From: Paratinospora sagittata
Lineage: Eukaryota; Streptophyta; Magnoliopsida; Ranunculales; Menispermaceae
Direction: 5' to 3'
DNA: 64,000 nt
NCBI GenBank assembly: GCA_035771175.1
Contig: CM069600.1
Span: forward strand, 9,385,729 to 9,449,728
How positions within the stretch are numbered: position 1 is the first letter of the stretch; each line of letters starts with the position of its first letter. Below are positions 1-12,006 of the stretch, in pieces. The translations under genes and the position numbers were made by a program. The notes below the pieces were generated by a model. That model was not told where the DNA came from. It searched no databases and saw only the letters and a program-made list of their open reading frames with translations.

Positions 1-711
1 TTGTATAATAGCTTCTCAACTGACCTAGTGAAAACGAAGAAAAGAATAGAAGGGTAAAACTTTTTAAGACCAATAAAATGTGATTGAACTGAAGTGTCTT
101 TTTCATTACAATTGCCCCCTTTAAATAAAAGGAGAAAAAATAAAAAAAAATACAAAACTTCTAGTTTCCCTCATAATCTAAATCTTAATGGGAAAAGAAA
201 TAAAGAAAATCTACTTTCCTCTATCAAGTTATTTCCTAAACAATACTTTCCTAAAATGGAAAAAATAAATAAAATACTTTTCTAAAATGAAAAATAAAAT
301 AAAATTGGAAGGCACATAAAATTAGAAGTGTCTTTCCTACACCAAACCACAAAGAAATTAGAAGGCGCGCAAATTTAGAAACCACGTAAAATTGGAAATC
401 TCACAAAATTAGAAGGCATAAAAAAATTAGTAGGCTTGGTAAAATTAGAAAGGTGCAAATTGGAAGCCTTAAGGTAGAATTTGATCTTCTTTCCCATTTT
501 AATGTCTTTTACCTTTAGTGGGCTTGCGACGATGCAATTGGTCCATATATTTGACAGCTAGTTGTTCTACATTAGTTTCCTTTACTTGAAAAGAACTCGT
601 CCCTGAGTCAACTTTAAAAGAATGTATCGCCTCCGGAGGATCATACTTGTCAAGATCAGCTATATTGAATGTGGGTGAAATAGCTTCTTGTAGAAACTAT
701 TCACTGTTAAT
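1..711. other. AT-rich intergenic stretch with short degenerate repeats
   Basis: No gene is seen. Between about 300 and 470 a short motif close to AAAATTAGAAGG recurs irregularly every 20 to 30 bases, which looks like a decayed tandem array. The block ends against the minus-strand gypsy gag-protease remnant and could be internal non-coding sequence of the same element, but nothing proves this. Confidence 0.5.
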
Positions 712-1510
712 TAGAAGTATGGACTTCTTTTTGTCTTAAGATGCGGGTGGGGTATTTTCTTCTTTAATCATTGGTCCCAACATGATTTTTTGACCATTCT
801 GCATGAAAATATAGACGTTGTCTCAACCCCTATTAGTGGCATCAACGTCAACTTGTCAAGGTCTTCCCAAAATCATATGACAAGTATCCATATCGACGCG
901 TCGCACTGAACTTCTCCTGCATAATTTTTCCCAAATGTAAAAGGAACAAGACAAGTATGAGTTACTTTAGTTTATGTGCCCTTCTTAATCCTGCGGATCT
1001 TGTACGGTGTGGGATGCTTTTCAGTCTTTAATGCAAGCTTCTTGACCATGGTTGATGATACAATATTCTCAATCCACTATCAATGATGACATCACGCACC
1101 TTTTATTAACTGTGCAGCGAGTCTGAAATACATTGTGCCACTGAGGGTGCTCTTCAATCTTTAAGGTTAGGAGTAGTCGTTGAACCACTAATGAGTTCAT
1201 CTCTAGTCACTTCATTATCTTCATAGACAAAAGGAGTGACGCAATCATTCTCAGCTTCTTCATCATCTTGCTCTACTAAGTTTATTTCACCCCTTTTTAA
1301 ACATGATTAGAACGATGACTTGGTTGCCCACATCGATAACGTTTATCAAGCATCGATCGAGCGTAAGGGTAGTTTGTCTTTGGCGCTTCTCGTGCACTTG
1401 TGACATGTGCCTCGCATGTGTTATGAATGTCGCTACTTGTGCTTCGAGTAGATGGCACTGTGGGAGAGCTGGTAATTGGTTGTTATCCTTTGTTTACAGT
1501 AAGTTGTGAT
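712..1510 (-). pseudogene. Ty3/gypsy gag C-terminus plus aspartic protease remnant
   Basis: Read on the minus strand, 1510 down to about 1300 gives a gag tail with a zinc-knuckle-like stretch (YRCGQPSHRSN), where the first Cys is replaced and the last is lost. A stretch rich in Asp and Glu follows, then a retropepsin-type domain: VIIDSG (the Asp-Ser-Gly active site is at 1073-1081), then ENIVSSTMVKKLALKTE, then VDMDTCHMILGRP near 880 and NGQKIMLGPM near 800. This order and these motifs are typical of plant Ty3/gypsy polyproteins. Several stop codons and frame changes make it a pseudogene. No reverse transcriptase and no LTR of this element were found next to it, so it is a fragment. It runs opposite to the LTR fragment that follows. 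Confidence 0.8.
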
Positions 1511-1673
1511 AGTTCAGGGGAGCTTTGCAATCCACAATGAGTCTTTGATCAATCTAACTGAGATTTTGTCTTCATTGCGACATTAACTGCTTTAGTTAAT
1601 AAGTAAATAGTCTACAAAGAAACTCGATCCTAGATTGAGTATTTTAGGCCATGAATGTAACGAGCCACCTACT

Positions 1674-4600
1674 ACATAAGCACCACCTAGGGACATATGT
1701 GGTTTATGATCCACGGAATAGTTAGAAGCAATGCTCACTATTATTGATATTTCTCTGGAGAGGGACGTACAATGAGAACCCAGGTTTATCTGGGGAGGGA
1801 CATCTTTACGTGAATCCAGGGCGTCGTGCATCTGTACGTGAACGCAGGTGACGTACAATCATGGAACCAATACGAGACGGTGTCATGCATACATACATGT
1901 TGTATTGATTATGTTGCTCTGATGTGTATTTATGATATTTGATTATGAAGTTTGTTTTATTAATTGTCATATTCATGAACTATTTTACCCACTTGGCGTG
2001 TAGCTCACCCCGTTGTTATCCAGTTTTTCTCAAGAGATTAGGGTGGACTGGGTGTAGGTTTTTTGAGCCCACATTTTGTAATCCTTTGTTTATTCATTGG
2101 GGATTTTGGGAGGATGTTCCCTTTTCTATTTCACGTACAAAACTATATTATGAAATTAATAAAATCAGACTTGTACATTATTGTGTTCCTGCGAACTCGG
2201 TTATTGTTATAATGCATTCGAGCCCTGTGACTCCCCGAAAATTATTTCATCTAGCCCATAACCCAATTGCACTTTGCCCAAACTCTATGTGTTGCCTTGA
2301 TATGGTTGGTGTTTGTTTGATGGTTGTTTAATGTTTGTATAGTTGATGCTTGATAATGTATATAAATATGTGTATTATAAATTGTATATGGGTCATGTTA
2401 AATTAAAGTATAATGCATATGTTATTATTTATGCATGGGTCCATTAAACCATGAATTGATATGGGTTAGGATTGATTGAATAAAAGGATAAATGAGAATG
2501 AAAATTTGGTGTATTAAATGGATTGGACATTTAAAATACATGGAAGCATGAGATTGGTTAAAGTACATTTGGTTGGTATGGGTAGTATGAGACCAACACA
2601 TGTGAAGGTTGGTGCATGAAAGTGGACAAGTGTTTCATGTCCACTTCTCTTCTCCAAGAATGTGCTAGAAAGTGAGGTGAGTGGAGGGAATCCAAGAATG
2701 TGCTAGAAAGTGAGGTGAGTGGAGAGAAAGGAAAAAAATAAAAGAAAAGAAGAGAAAGGAAAGAAGAAGAGAAAGAAAGAGGGAGTTGCAGGAGGAAAAT
2801 CTCTGTGACATTTTCATCAAACAGCTGGATCTTCGGGATATATGGTCAGATTAAGCTCAAGTTTTGTCAGCAAGTTCGTAGCTTATGGTTCTGCATTCTG
2901 AACGGTGGAGATCTTGATTTGAGGTTTCTTCTAAGAGATCTAACCTCTCAAACCAAGTTGGTCGGAAAGTATGGATTTCTCGCGCCGTTTCGCTCAAACT
3001 TATAGTTCTCGTCAATATACCTAGGACGTATGTAGTTTACAACTGACATTTCTGCATTCTGAACGGTGAAGATTTATATGAGTTAAGTATGTTGTGTGAT
3101 ATAGTCATCTGAGTTTGAGTATTTGCAGCAGGAAATGAGAAATTGTCTGATTAGAGACTTGTTCATCAAAGATACTGATCTTTTCGGTCCACCGTTGGAT
3201 TGGGCTGATATTTGGACAGAAGGTTTGTTTCTTCAGATACTTCAATCAGTACGGTTGATTTTGTGATTACTATTTCTGTTGGTAGATTGATACATCTGAA
3301 CATAATATTAAATGAAGAATTGGTAGGGTTGCTTGTATTAGACCCAAATTTAGAATATGAACTTAGACCTTTCCAAATAGCTTGCATGTCAACTATGTTG
3401 ACCTAGTTACCATTGTTGATGAATCCATGATGCAAAATCAGTGATATACATGGCTGAACATGGTGACCTAGTGTAAATCGACAATATGGCCTAAGTATGG
3501 AAAATTTCATATTTTAGGGCTTTTGATGCTTTTGGCCTAGAATCATTGAATTGATGCAACTTATGTTTAATTAAGCATGATTAGGGTTGATTATGCTACT
3601 GATTTGGTGGTTGTGACCATATCATGGGTTAGGCCTACTTGTGATCAAGTGACCCAATTTGGGCATGTTTATGCCTAAGGAATTGAAAATCAGTATTTTT
3701 TATTAATAGAATGGTTTATGTATGAGAACTATGCATTAGAGGCCTAAGTCATGTGATTTGAGTTGAATGATGGGATTAGATGGGATTTAGGCCTATTGTC
3801 TATATGTGGGCTGATTTAGGGTTGATGTGTAATGTCTATGTGATTGAGCATAGAAATTGATGTATGGTAGGATATTGATGAATGTTTCAGGATCTTGATT
3901 GGGTTGATTCGGTTTGGTGGTCGTGCGTGGTTAAATACTCTCGCGAGGCTTGGTTGTGAGTAGACTTCATTTATGATTATATCTTTTATGTCATCATATC
4001 ACTTATATATATTGTATGTTGAAAGCATGAATGTGTTCTAATGTTTTGAATGATGCATTGATTTGAGAAAACCTTATGACTTTGGTTGGGCCCATCTATC
4101 TGGTTAATAGGGGGACTTAACCTTGTCATAGGAGAGTTTTAGGAAAGGAAATGATTGGGGTCAACGGTACGGTGAAATAGACGTGCACTAGTAACCCAAT
4201 GCATGTGGAATGTGGATCCAAATTGATAAGCTTTTACTTGCATCGAACTTATTATAAATGCTTGATATCTATATGTTATGAGCTTTTAATCATGCTACAC
4301 ATTGACATGCATACATGATATTTATTGATGAGTATTGATAGCATATTTGAATTCTATTCACTGGGCACCGTTGACTCACCCTCATTTTCCTCTTTCAGGT
4401 CCTTCTGTCCCGAATAAGGGCAAAGGAGTAGTCATATCTTGAGGGCCTTGCCTGCGAGAGAATCCAAGGCCTCGATGTGAGTTGAGAGGCATTTTGATTG
4501 AACTGTGTTTTAAATTATGAAGTATTATATTTTGGATTATGTAAGTATAACACTTACCACATTGTAGTATGGGTGAGTTGGGACTTGTTAGATAGACCAT

Positions 4601-4972
4601 GTGGGCATATGACGATTTTTATTTGTACCCACAATTTTGAACTTTATGTGTATGTCAATTTTAATGGACTGTAGGGATTATGATTTTATTTATGGTTCAT
4701 TTTTATGGATTATCTCTTGTCTTGGATGATTAATACGGTGGGTAGTTTTGTTTAGTACCTTTTGATATTATGTCGTTGTTTGAGATAAGGCTCGTAGGGT
4801 CTCAACCACCTCACGGGAGTTGAGGAGTGGTCGGAGATGCCTACGTCGGGCTTCCCGCCCCGGCATTCCGCATGCCATTCCCTACAGGGTTGGTGGTCCT
4901 CTGCGCGAGGTCGCCACACGCCCCGTCCGTGAGTGTTCCGCTAGTTCAGGCGCGTCCGGGCTAGGTGTGACA
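1674..4972 (+). mobile_element. 5'-truncated LTR of the chromovirus family, split by a solo LTR
   Basis: The segments 1674-2225 and 4919-4972 together match the 3' part of the LTRs at 8727-10090 and 18999-20367. Shared blocks include GCACCACCTAGGGAC, the repeated GTACGTGAAC motif and the end GGTGTGACA. The 5' part of the LTR is missing. The two pieces are separated by a complete solo LTR of another family at 2226-4918. The copy directly abuts LINE sequence at 4973. Its upstream edge is not sharp by eye and could lie some 20 bases earlier. Confidence 0.85.
2226..4918 (+). mobile_element. Solo LTR, about 2.7 kb, gypsy type
   Basis: It begins TGTGACTCCCCG and ends GGTCGCCACA, so it has the TG...CA ends of an LTR. 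It is flanked by AGCCC (2221-2225) and CGCCC (4919-4923), a 5-bp duplication with one mismatch. Removing it and one flank restores the LTR copy it sits in. No coding domain was seen inside; a GC-rich block occurs at 4790-4918. Solo LTRs arise when the two LTRs of a full element recombine. Strand is assigned from the TG start only. The family is different from the two other solo LTRs in the window. Confidence 0.75.
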
Positions 4973-5131
4973 ATGTTCATGTTATCATAGGTCTTCCTCC
5001 ACCTCTATTATTATTGTGGATTGTTAATAGGTTACTCTTATAAACGGATGTATCGATCTAAAGATTTTTTTTTATTTTCAAACCACCTTAACTGATTTTC
5101 TCTCATTTTATCTTCAATTGGGTGCTACTCC
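4973..5131 (-). pseudogene. LINE ORF2 C-terminal fragment
   Basis: On the minus strand, starting at the copia target site, the sequence reads a degenerate form of the C-terminal region of plant LINE ORF2, with PIEDKMRENQLRWFE followed by a decayed basic tail (RGRGRP-like in relatives). It continues the LINE sequence that lies on the other side of the copia element at 23467. The insertion of that element therefore split the LINE. The 5-bp ACTCC duplication at 5127-5131 marks the break. Confidence 0.75.
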
Positions 5132-5406
5132 TATCACAATAATATTATGAACAAAGACTTGTTGTAGAATGTACAGTAAAAGAGAATTTATATATTAATC
5201 AATGAAGAATAGAGAACATAAAAGCAGAAAATGAAGATACAATTTCTAGATAAACAGGATTCTTATTTATAACAACTACTTCCTAAAAATCTTCAACTAA
5301 ATTGAGCTTAGTTATCATACACTTAGTCATAATAACTCCTAAATAATCTCAACACTAAAACATGATTAATATGAGATACATGGTCAACATACACTAAATT
5401 TTGATA
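5132..5406 (-). repeat. 3' LTR of the copia element
   Basis: About 275 bp, aligning along its length with the right-hand LTR at 23172-23461 (shared blocks around GAATTTAT, GATACAAT, TTCTTATTTATAACAACTAC). The inner boundary is marked by a purine-rich tract on the minus strand. The right-hand copy is slightly longer because of small indels. Confidence 0.88.
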
Positions 5407-5420
5407 CTCCCCGGCCCCTT
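5407..5420 (-). other. Polypurine tract of the copia element
   Basis: Minus strand AAGGGGCCGGGGAG lies directly upstream of the 3' LTR, the position from which plus-strand DNA synthesis is primed in LTR retrotransposons. The two C residues make it an impure tract. Confidence 0.65.
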
Positions 5421-5426
5421 GGTGCA

Positions 5427-7504
5427 TGTAACACCCCGTACTTTTGGTCCAAGTTTTACAGTGGCTTATACGTATAACAAGGTGTGTAATATGTGTATAT
5501 GTACGTAGAATTCATGTTTATGTATGTATGTGAATGTATGTTAGGTGTGTTGAGCGGTGTGTGCATGAAAGAGTAAAGAAAAGAAAGAATGGGAAAATAA
5601 GTCAAAGCAGTGCATCTAGTCGACTGGATTGAATCGAATCGACTAGATTTTAGTGGGGCCCACATGTTAATGAGGGGGTGGAATTCGATTTTTAACCCTA
5701 TTTATTTTGATTTTTCAACCATTCTTGATTGTTTTTCACCAGAGAATGCCAAGGAACAAAGGGAAAAGAGGGGAAAGTGATTTCCAAGCCAAATCAACAC
5801 TCCGGTAAGTGTTTTTCATTGTATTTCTTCATGAAATTGGTATTGGAGTCATGTGTGATCTTTCCCTTGGATTAGTTTTCGATATTGGTGTCGTTTTTTA
5901 TGTTTCTGATAATGGGGTTTCGAACCAATTTGACTGAAAACTAGCTAGGAATGTTGCATAACACTTCGTAAGCTGTAGACACCCTGAATATATGGTTAGT
6001 TTGACTCAGTTGGTTGAATCAGAATCAATATAGTTGCCAATAGTGTGATTTAACATCGGAAACCTCTAGAAACATGTAAATCCTGGTGAAACTTGTTTGA
6101 GACTATAGAATGATAGTATGACTGATTCTGAGCATTTTGGTGTCAATGGAATAATTTTAGGATATGGATTGGTATTTTTAGTAACCAGATATAGGTTTTT
6201 AATAGAAGAAATGGGCGTGGCAACTAGTGGGAATGTGGTTGGAAAGCCTATTTCCACTGTTCTTCACCTCGAAAATAGCTTGAATGACTGTAGAGATAGA
6301 ATGGAGGAGTTCTCATTTGTGTGTGAGACCCAAATGGAATTAGGAAATGTATCATGTGATTGGAAAATTTATATTGATATGTGAATTGAATACATATGCT
6401 TGAATTTGATAAATGGCATGTATAAAATAATTGTGGTAGGTTGGAAATAATAAGAGTTGATTTCAATTACTTGTGGTGGTGATAGTATTTAAGGTTGGAA
6501 ATCATATATTGTGAGTATTTCTTTGCTTTGGTTTTCATATATGACATTGTATTATATGAACTTGATTCGGAATAATAGGCATGCTACGATATATGCATTT
6601 GATTTAAATTCATGAAAATGTTTTGGAAAATGGAGCATGCTTTGGACTTGCTAGAGCAAGTTAAAGTATGGAATCATCTCTTTTGGGGAAAACCTTTAGG
6701 AATAAGTTTCACGTGAGTGATTGTTGAAGTACTTGTGGGCAACAAATTGTCCTACTTAGGAATAAGAACCCATGAATGATTTAATTGAAATGAGTAACAA
6801 GAGGGTCGGTGTTACCCTTATTGATGCGCAAATGAGGGGTAAGTCCCGCTCTGTTACTTAGAAGGAGGGAGATGGATATGATTTCTCAATTGGATATTGC
6901 ACGTTTTGAAAAGGAATGCATTGAATGGCTGTAGGATTGAGTGTGTATTATATTGTTTAATCATTTCATGTGTTTGTTTAAATTGTGTTAATTAAACATG
7001 TTTTATATGAATGCATATATGATGTCATAGTTAGAAATATTCACAGAGCTTGTGGTTGTTCACTCTTTCTTCTTAAACATTTCAGGTAAAGAATTCAAAT
7101 GAAAAGGCAAGGCTCGAGAGGAGTTGCAAACTCTTTTACTTCTTTGATGTATACGTTTTCTTTGAGAAGATAGAGACTTTTGTATTTTGATTGAATGGGT
7201 ATATATAACATCTTATTGTATATATATCATCTAGATGGATATATTAGTTGGTTATGGAACATAGACGTAATACCCTGAAATTTTGATCATGTATATAGTT
7301 GAAGTAAATATTGTGGTATGATTTATGGATTTTGTAGATAATTATATATGGAATTGATTAGGGACTTGTTAATCAGATGGGGTGAATGAGTTATACAAAT
7401 TGAGATTATGTACAGGTTAGGCTAACAGGCATATACGTCTATGTAGGGCGTATGTGATATTTTGTGTCGGTCGTGACATCACTATACGGATAGGGGTCGC
7501 AACA
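5427..7504 (+). mobile_element. Solo LTR, 2.08 kb, gypsy type, inserted in the copia element
   Basis: It begins TGTAACACCCCGTAC and ends GGGGTCGCAACA, with a perfect 5-bp duplication GTGCA at 5422-5426 and 7505-7509. It landed between the RNase H region and the polypurine tract of the copia element. Start and end resemble the LTRs at 16245-18276 and 44111-49475, so it belongs to the same broad group. No protein-coding domain is visible inside. Confidence 0.9.
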
Positions 7505-7509
7505 GTGCA

Positions 7510-7880
7510 TGCTTATGACACCAAGAGCACTTCAAAAAGTTTTAAATTTGTCTTTGGCAAGGGCCTTTATAAAGATATCAACAACCTCATCCTCTATTCA
7601 AACTTTTTCAATTTGATTTCTTGAAAAGTTTTAAATTTTCCTTTGGCAAGGGCCTTTTTAATGAAGTTCAATATGTTTTGTTTGAGCATGAAACACCGAA
7701 TTGCTAGCAAGCTTGATGGCACTTTCATTATCACAATAAATTGAATGTCTTGGAGCAGTCTTTTGATCCAAATGCATTCTTGAGTAACCATAGTATCAAC
7801 CACATATTCAGCTTTGACACTTGAAAGAGCAACAATTCGTTGTTTTTTATGACACCATAAGATAGCAGCGGATCCCATAT
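7510..7880 (-). pseudogene. Copia RNase H domain, 3' end of pol
   Basis: On the minus strand it reads AILWCHKKQRIVALSSVKAEYV, the typical copia RNase H start, then IWIKRLLQDI and a C-terminal stretch matching the usual DIFIKALAKDKF motif in another frame. The latter motif is present twice (near 7545-7590 and 7620-7670) because of a short local duplication of about 35 bp. Frame breaks are present. It continues the reverse transcriptase segment to its right. Confidence 0.82.
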
Positions 7881-8089
7881 TAAAACAAAACCCTGTTATG
7901 GAATGCCTGTCATTTACATCTCCAGCCTAATCCGCATCAACAAAACCATATAATGAAAAAGACAAATCATTCTTGTAGAACAAACCAAAACTGATCATAG
8001 TGCCTTTTACATAAAGAAGAATTTGTTTTGTTGCATTTATGTGAACAATGCATGGTTTATCCATAAATTGAGAGATAACTCCAACACAA

Positions 8090-8721
8090 AAGGCAAGATT
8101 AGGTCTTCTGATAATTAAATAAAATAAACTACCAACAAATTAAAAAGTGTCACATCAATCAAGAGTTTTCTTTCAAATTTCTTCAACTTGAGACAAAGTT
8201 CCATAGAGTGGCATTTGCTTTGGAATTCTTCGTACCAAAGTGAGTTAGCAAAATAGCCATTTGATTTTTCAACTTCCAAGCCAAGAAAACAACTAGCTTC
8301 ACCTAAACTTTTCATTTCAAATCGGATAGATAAATCATCTTGAAGACGAGTAATTTCAACAGTGTCATCTCCAGTGATAATCATGTCATCCATATAAAAA
8401 AGAAGTATTGTGTATAAGGAGGACATCTTCTTAACAAATAGACTAGAATCTAAATTAGAAAGAGTAAAACTCCATAATGTAAGATATTGAGCAGTCTTTC
8501 CATACAAAGTTCGTGGAGCTTGCTTGAGGCCATAATGCTCCTTTTTGAAGCGGCATGCATGATAAGGAAATTTTTTAGGAACAAATCCCAATATTTGTTC
8601 CATAAATATTTCATGAACTAATTCACCATAAAGGAAGGCATTCTTCACATCAAGTTGCCACAAATTCCAACCTTAACAAGGAGCCAATGAAATAATTGAA
8701 CGAACAACCACTATATTGGCA
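8090..8721 (-). pseudogene. Copia reverse transcriptase, C-terminal part
   Basis: On the minus strand it contains WQLDVKNAFLYGEL, the copia RT motif with the first catalytic Asp, then FYMDDMIITG, which carries the YxDD active-site box, and EMKSLGEASCFLGLEVEK. The N-terminal RT part lies 11.6 kb away at 20373-20700, because the chromovirus inserted between them. The identity of the split domain is clear; the open stretch of 182 codons is broken at both ends, so no functional enzyme can be made. Confidence 0.9.
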
Positions 8722-8726
8722 ATGGA

Positions 8727-10090
8727 TCTAATACCCTAGGTTTGCACAAAAAATAAATAATAATTTTTTGGGCAGATGCCCGAATGTTCGGGCACAATTT
8801 TTTCTATTTAAGGAACCCCTCTCTCTCCTCATTTCTCACACCAAAATCACTCCTCCTTATGATTTTTCTTCTCTTTTTCACTCATTTTGAGATTTTGTCT
8901 TCTCTTTTGAGACTCTCTGCGCGGTGCAACGCGGTTCTGCGCGGGGGAAGGCGCCAATTTTCAAAGGACTTTTTATCTGAAGGTCGGGAACGAAACATAG
9001 GTTTGCGTGTCTTATAACTTTTATTAAAGTTTACATTCATTTATCATTATGTCTACTATTCATTTACGCTGCATTATTGCGTATAATGTTTATACTTGTC
9101 ATACTTATGCCTGTATATTTGGAGTTCATGTATTACGCTGTTGTTTTGCTGGATTAGTGGTCAATCTGGCTCAACCGGACTAAGTCTTGTCCTCAGTAAC
9201 TTTAAATAGTGAACGGGAGGCAGCGTGCTGCTCTAGACGATTGGTATTTAAGTAGACCTCGTGTCTCACCTCTCAACTGGAGATTGATTTGGTTGGTCTT
9301 ATTTGAAAGCTATCAGCTTATACAAGTAATACTGAATGTCCTAACCTTGCACGTCGTGATACCGACCCTGATAAGGATCACCAGACGTTGCCAAATCCTG
9401 TCTAAATGTTAAGTAAAGACCGGACCAGTTCATGCATTGGCATCAAACATAGCACCACCTAGGGACGTATGTGGTTTATGATTCATAAAATAGTTAGAAG
9501 CAATGCTCGCTATTCATTATATTTCTCTGGAGAGGGACGTACAATGAGAACCTGGCTACTCCTGGGGAGGGACATTTGTACGTGAACCCAGAGCATCGTT
9601 CCTGAGGAGGGACGTACAATGAGAACCCGACTACTCCTGAGGTGGGACATCTGTACGTGAACTCAGGCGATGCACAATCATCAAACCAATACGAGACGGT
9701 GTCATGCATACATACATGTTGGGTTGATTGTGATGCTCTGATGTGTAATTAAGATATTTGATTATGAAGTTTGTTTTATTAATTGTTATATTCACGAACT
9801 ATTTTACCCACTGAGCGTGTAGCTCACCCCGTTGTTATCCAATTTTTCACAGGTGATTAGGGTGGACTTGGTGCAGGTTTTTGGGCCCACATTTTGTACC
9901 ATTTGTATTATTCATTGGGGATCTTGGGAGAATGTTCCCTTAACTATTTCATGTACAAATATATTCTGAAATTAATGAAATCAAATTTGTACTTAATCGT
10001 ATTTCCGCGCACTCAGTTATTGTTATAATGCATTCGCGCCCTATCCATGAGTGTCCCGCCGGTTTATGCGAGTTCGGGCGGGGTGTGACA
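8727..10090 (+). repeat. 5' LTR of the chromovirus
   Basis: It starts TCTAATACCCTAGG (first bases mutated from TG, as the 3' LTR has TGTAGTACCCTAGG) and ends GGGGTGTGACA. A TATA-like CTATTTAAGG lies at 8804-8813 and a C/T-rich leader follows, as expected for the U3/R border. Compared with the 3' LTR it carries an extra GCCCGAATGTTCGGGC-containing segment near 8770. A GTACGTGAAC-bearing tandem pair occurs at 9532-9680. Confidence 0.93.
9532..9680 (+). repeat. Two 75-bp tandem units inside the chromovirus LTR
   Basis: Two units begin GAGGGACGTACAATGAGA at 9532 and 9607. Each pairs a GGACGTACAAT half with a downstream TGTACGTGAAC half, so each unit also has weak inverted symmetry around ACGT cores. 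The same pair is present in the 3' LTR near 19810-19950 and, in altered form, in the fragments at 1755-1850 and 23759-23960. The role is unknown; conservation across all copies suggests it was part of the active LTR. Confidence 0.75.
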
Positions 10091-10095
10091 TTTAG

Positions 10096-10107
10096 TGGTA
10101 TCAGAGC
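10096..10107 (+). other. Primer binding site, initiator Met tRNA
   Basis: TGGTATCAGAGC lies five bases after the 5' LTR. It is complementary to the 3' end of plant initiator methionine tRNA, the usual primer of plant gypsy and copia elements. It fixes the + orientation of the element. Confidence 0.93.
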
Positions 10108-10179
10108 GTAAGGTCCACGGCCCGCCCATGTCCACCAAATTAGGGGAAGAAATTATTTATTAGATATATTTATCTCTAG

Positions 10180-10515
10180 AACTATATATATATATGAATT
10201 ATATATAGTTGAGATTTATATTAAATATATATCTAGAAAACTATATAGTTTTTTTATATAGTTTAGATTTATATATATATATATATATATATAGTATGAA
10301 AACTATATATATAGTCCATGATTAAATATATATATCTATATATATATATGAGATATATATATATATCATATTGCTAATGGGGAATGTGGATTAAATGATG
10401 GCATAAACATCAAGATAAAAATTGAAAATATTGTCTAACGGACAAATCATAAATCTTAAAAAAGTTAGGAATATATTTTGTGTTTTCATAAGTTTATTTT
10501 TCTTTCAGCAAAATA
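10180..10515. repeat. AT-dinucleotide-rich leader
   Basis: From about 10180 to 10375 the sequence is made almost only of TATATA-type runs with short interruptions. It lies between the primer binding site and the first ORF of the chromovirus. A T-rich run ending TTTCTTTCAG at 10500-10509 sits just before the ATG at 10516 and could act as a splice acceptor. No gene is seen. Confidence 0.7.
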
Positions 10516-12006
10516 ATGGCCTCAATTGAAGGAACGACTTCCGGTAGTAGGGAACCAATTCCTACCAGACTCAAGGAATTGTCCAAAAGGGAGGTTATGA
10601 CTATGAGGAGTATCGATAATAGAGATCTTCGCCTCCGTCTGATCCTTCATGAAAGACTCGCAACACTGGGGTGGTTGGACATAACAAAAGTTGAGGGTTA
10701 CGTCTCATACAACTTGATGAAATCCTTCTACGAAGCCATGTATTGCATAGGACTTCAAGAAGATGGGATCAGCCCTGTTTTGGAGACAACGGTCAGGGGA
10801 ACAAAGATTTCTATCAACGTCGAAATTATTGCGCGACTTATGGAGATTCCGATTGAAGATAGAATCATTGATCCACACGAATCCCAGACAGTTGCAGAGA
10901 TCGCGGAGTCCAAACAATAGTTGTTCAATTTTCTCGCCAAAAAGCCGTACACCCAATCGACGTATGCCCACCTCCCAAACAATCCCCTTAAACCACCTCT
11001 TGCTAGCCTTGGAAAGATCGTATTCGGCAACATCTTGCCGGAAAAGGTGACTAGAGGTGTTATGTCAAGGGCTCAACTTCTAATGTTATACTGCATAGAG
11101 AAGAAAATTAAGGTCTCCTTACCTCACATCATCATCCAACAAATGTTGCGGGTGATTCAAAACCCTTTAAGGAAGGAACTCCTCGGCTACGGAGTCTTGA
11201 TCATGAGGATGTTATACGAGGCAAACGTCAACACTTTTGATGAGTCTTCGAAGCAGATCACTGAGGCGGTTACAACATCCTCTATCTTCAAGATATTTGT
11301 CACAAGTGGAGGGGTGACTGACGAGGAAGTATTCGGCGCGACTTTAGGAGGAAATGGCGAAAGAATTAGAGACGAAAATGGACGTTGTCACCGAAAAAGT
11401 CGACGCAAGATTCCTGTTAAGGAGGTACCAAATAACGAGCCAAACCAGGACCCTACGTCAAACCCAGCCCCGAATAATGGTCAAACTGATCACCTATTCT
11501 CTGAGAAAGAATTCTTTGTCATCCTAAGACAACCTCAACCAAATCAGGATAGACAAAGAGTTCCAGCAAATCCACCTTCCTGGAACATGCCAACTCAAGG
11601 CAACACTACGTACCAAAGGTTTCCAACTCCTGAGGTACCGTATAGGACAATTCCACAAGTTTTGGTGAACCAACAACAACAGAATTGTATGGCACCAAAT
11701 TTTGGAAGACATGACATCCCAATGAGCCCATTGTTTCAAGACTTTTCAATCCAAGCATATCCAAATGTCCAAGGGGTTCTAGTTAGGGAATCCCCGTACA
11801 ATCAAAACAACTACCCCACACCTATGACTCAACCGTACGGCCAATACTTTCCACCAATGCCTACGGCCTACCCTCCACCTATGGGACAGTCGACCCATCA
11901 ACCATCGATGGGGCAATCGACTAACCCATTCGAGCAGTTAAATGTGATTGTAGCTAGTATTGCTCGGATGGAGGAGACTCAAAATGCTTTGTTAACAAGT
12001 ACGTAA
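10516..12006 (+). pseudogene. Extra ORF upstream of gag in the chromovirus (ORF-U)
   Basis: A reading frame of 496 codons starting MASIEGTTSG, broken only by one in-frame TAG at 10918-10920. Residues 1 to about 260 form a folded-looking domain (FYEAMYCIGLQ, VRGTKISINVEIIARLM, LLMLYCIEKKIKVSLPHII, LLGYGVLIMRML). The spacing resembles the plant-specific putative transposon protein domain often seen in accessory ORFs, although this is by eye only. Residues from about 290 are rich in Pro, Gln and Asn and look disordered, ending in a short helix-like stretch. It has no zinc knuckle and is not gag, which lies downstream at 12917. It sits on the sense strand between primer site and gag, a place where accessory ORFs are known in some plant Ty3/gypsy lineages such as Ogre. 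Function unknown; the frame was evidently kept open for long. Confidence 0.82.

Noticed and set aside
2226..4918. Protein-coding gene in the 2.7 kb stretch
   Set aside because: Small ORFs at 2805-3005 and 3212-3406 have no domain; TG...CA ends and a near-perfect TSD identify a solo LTR.
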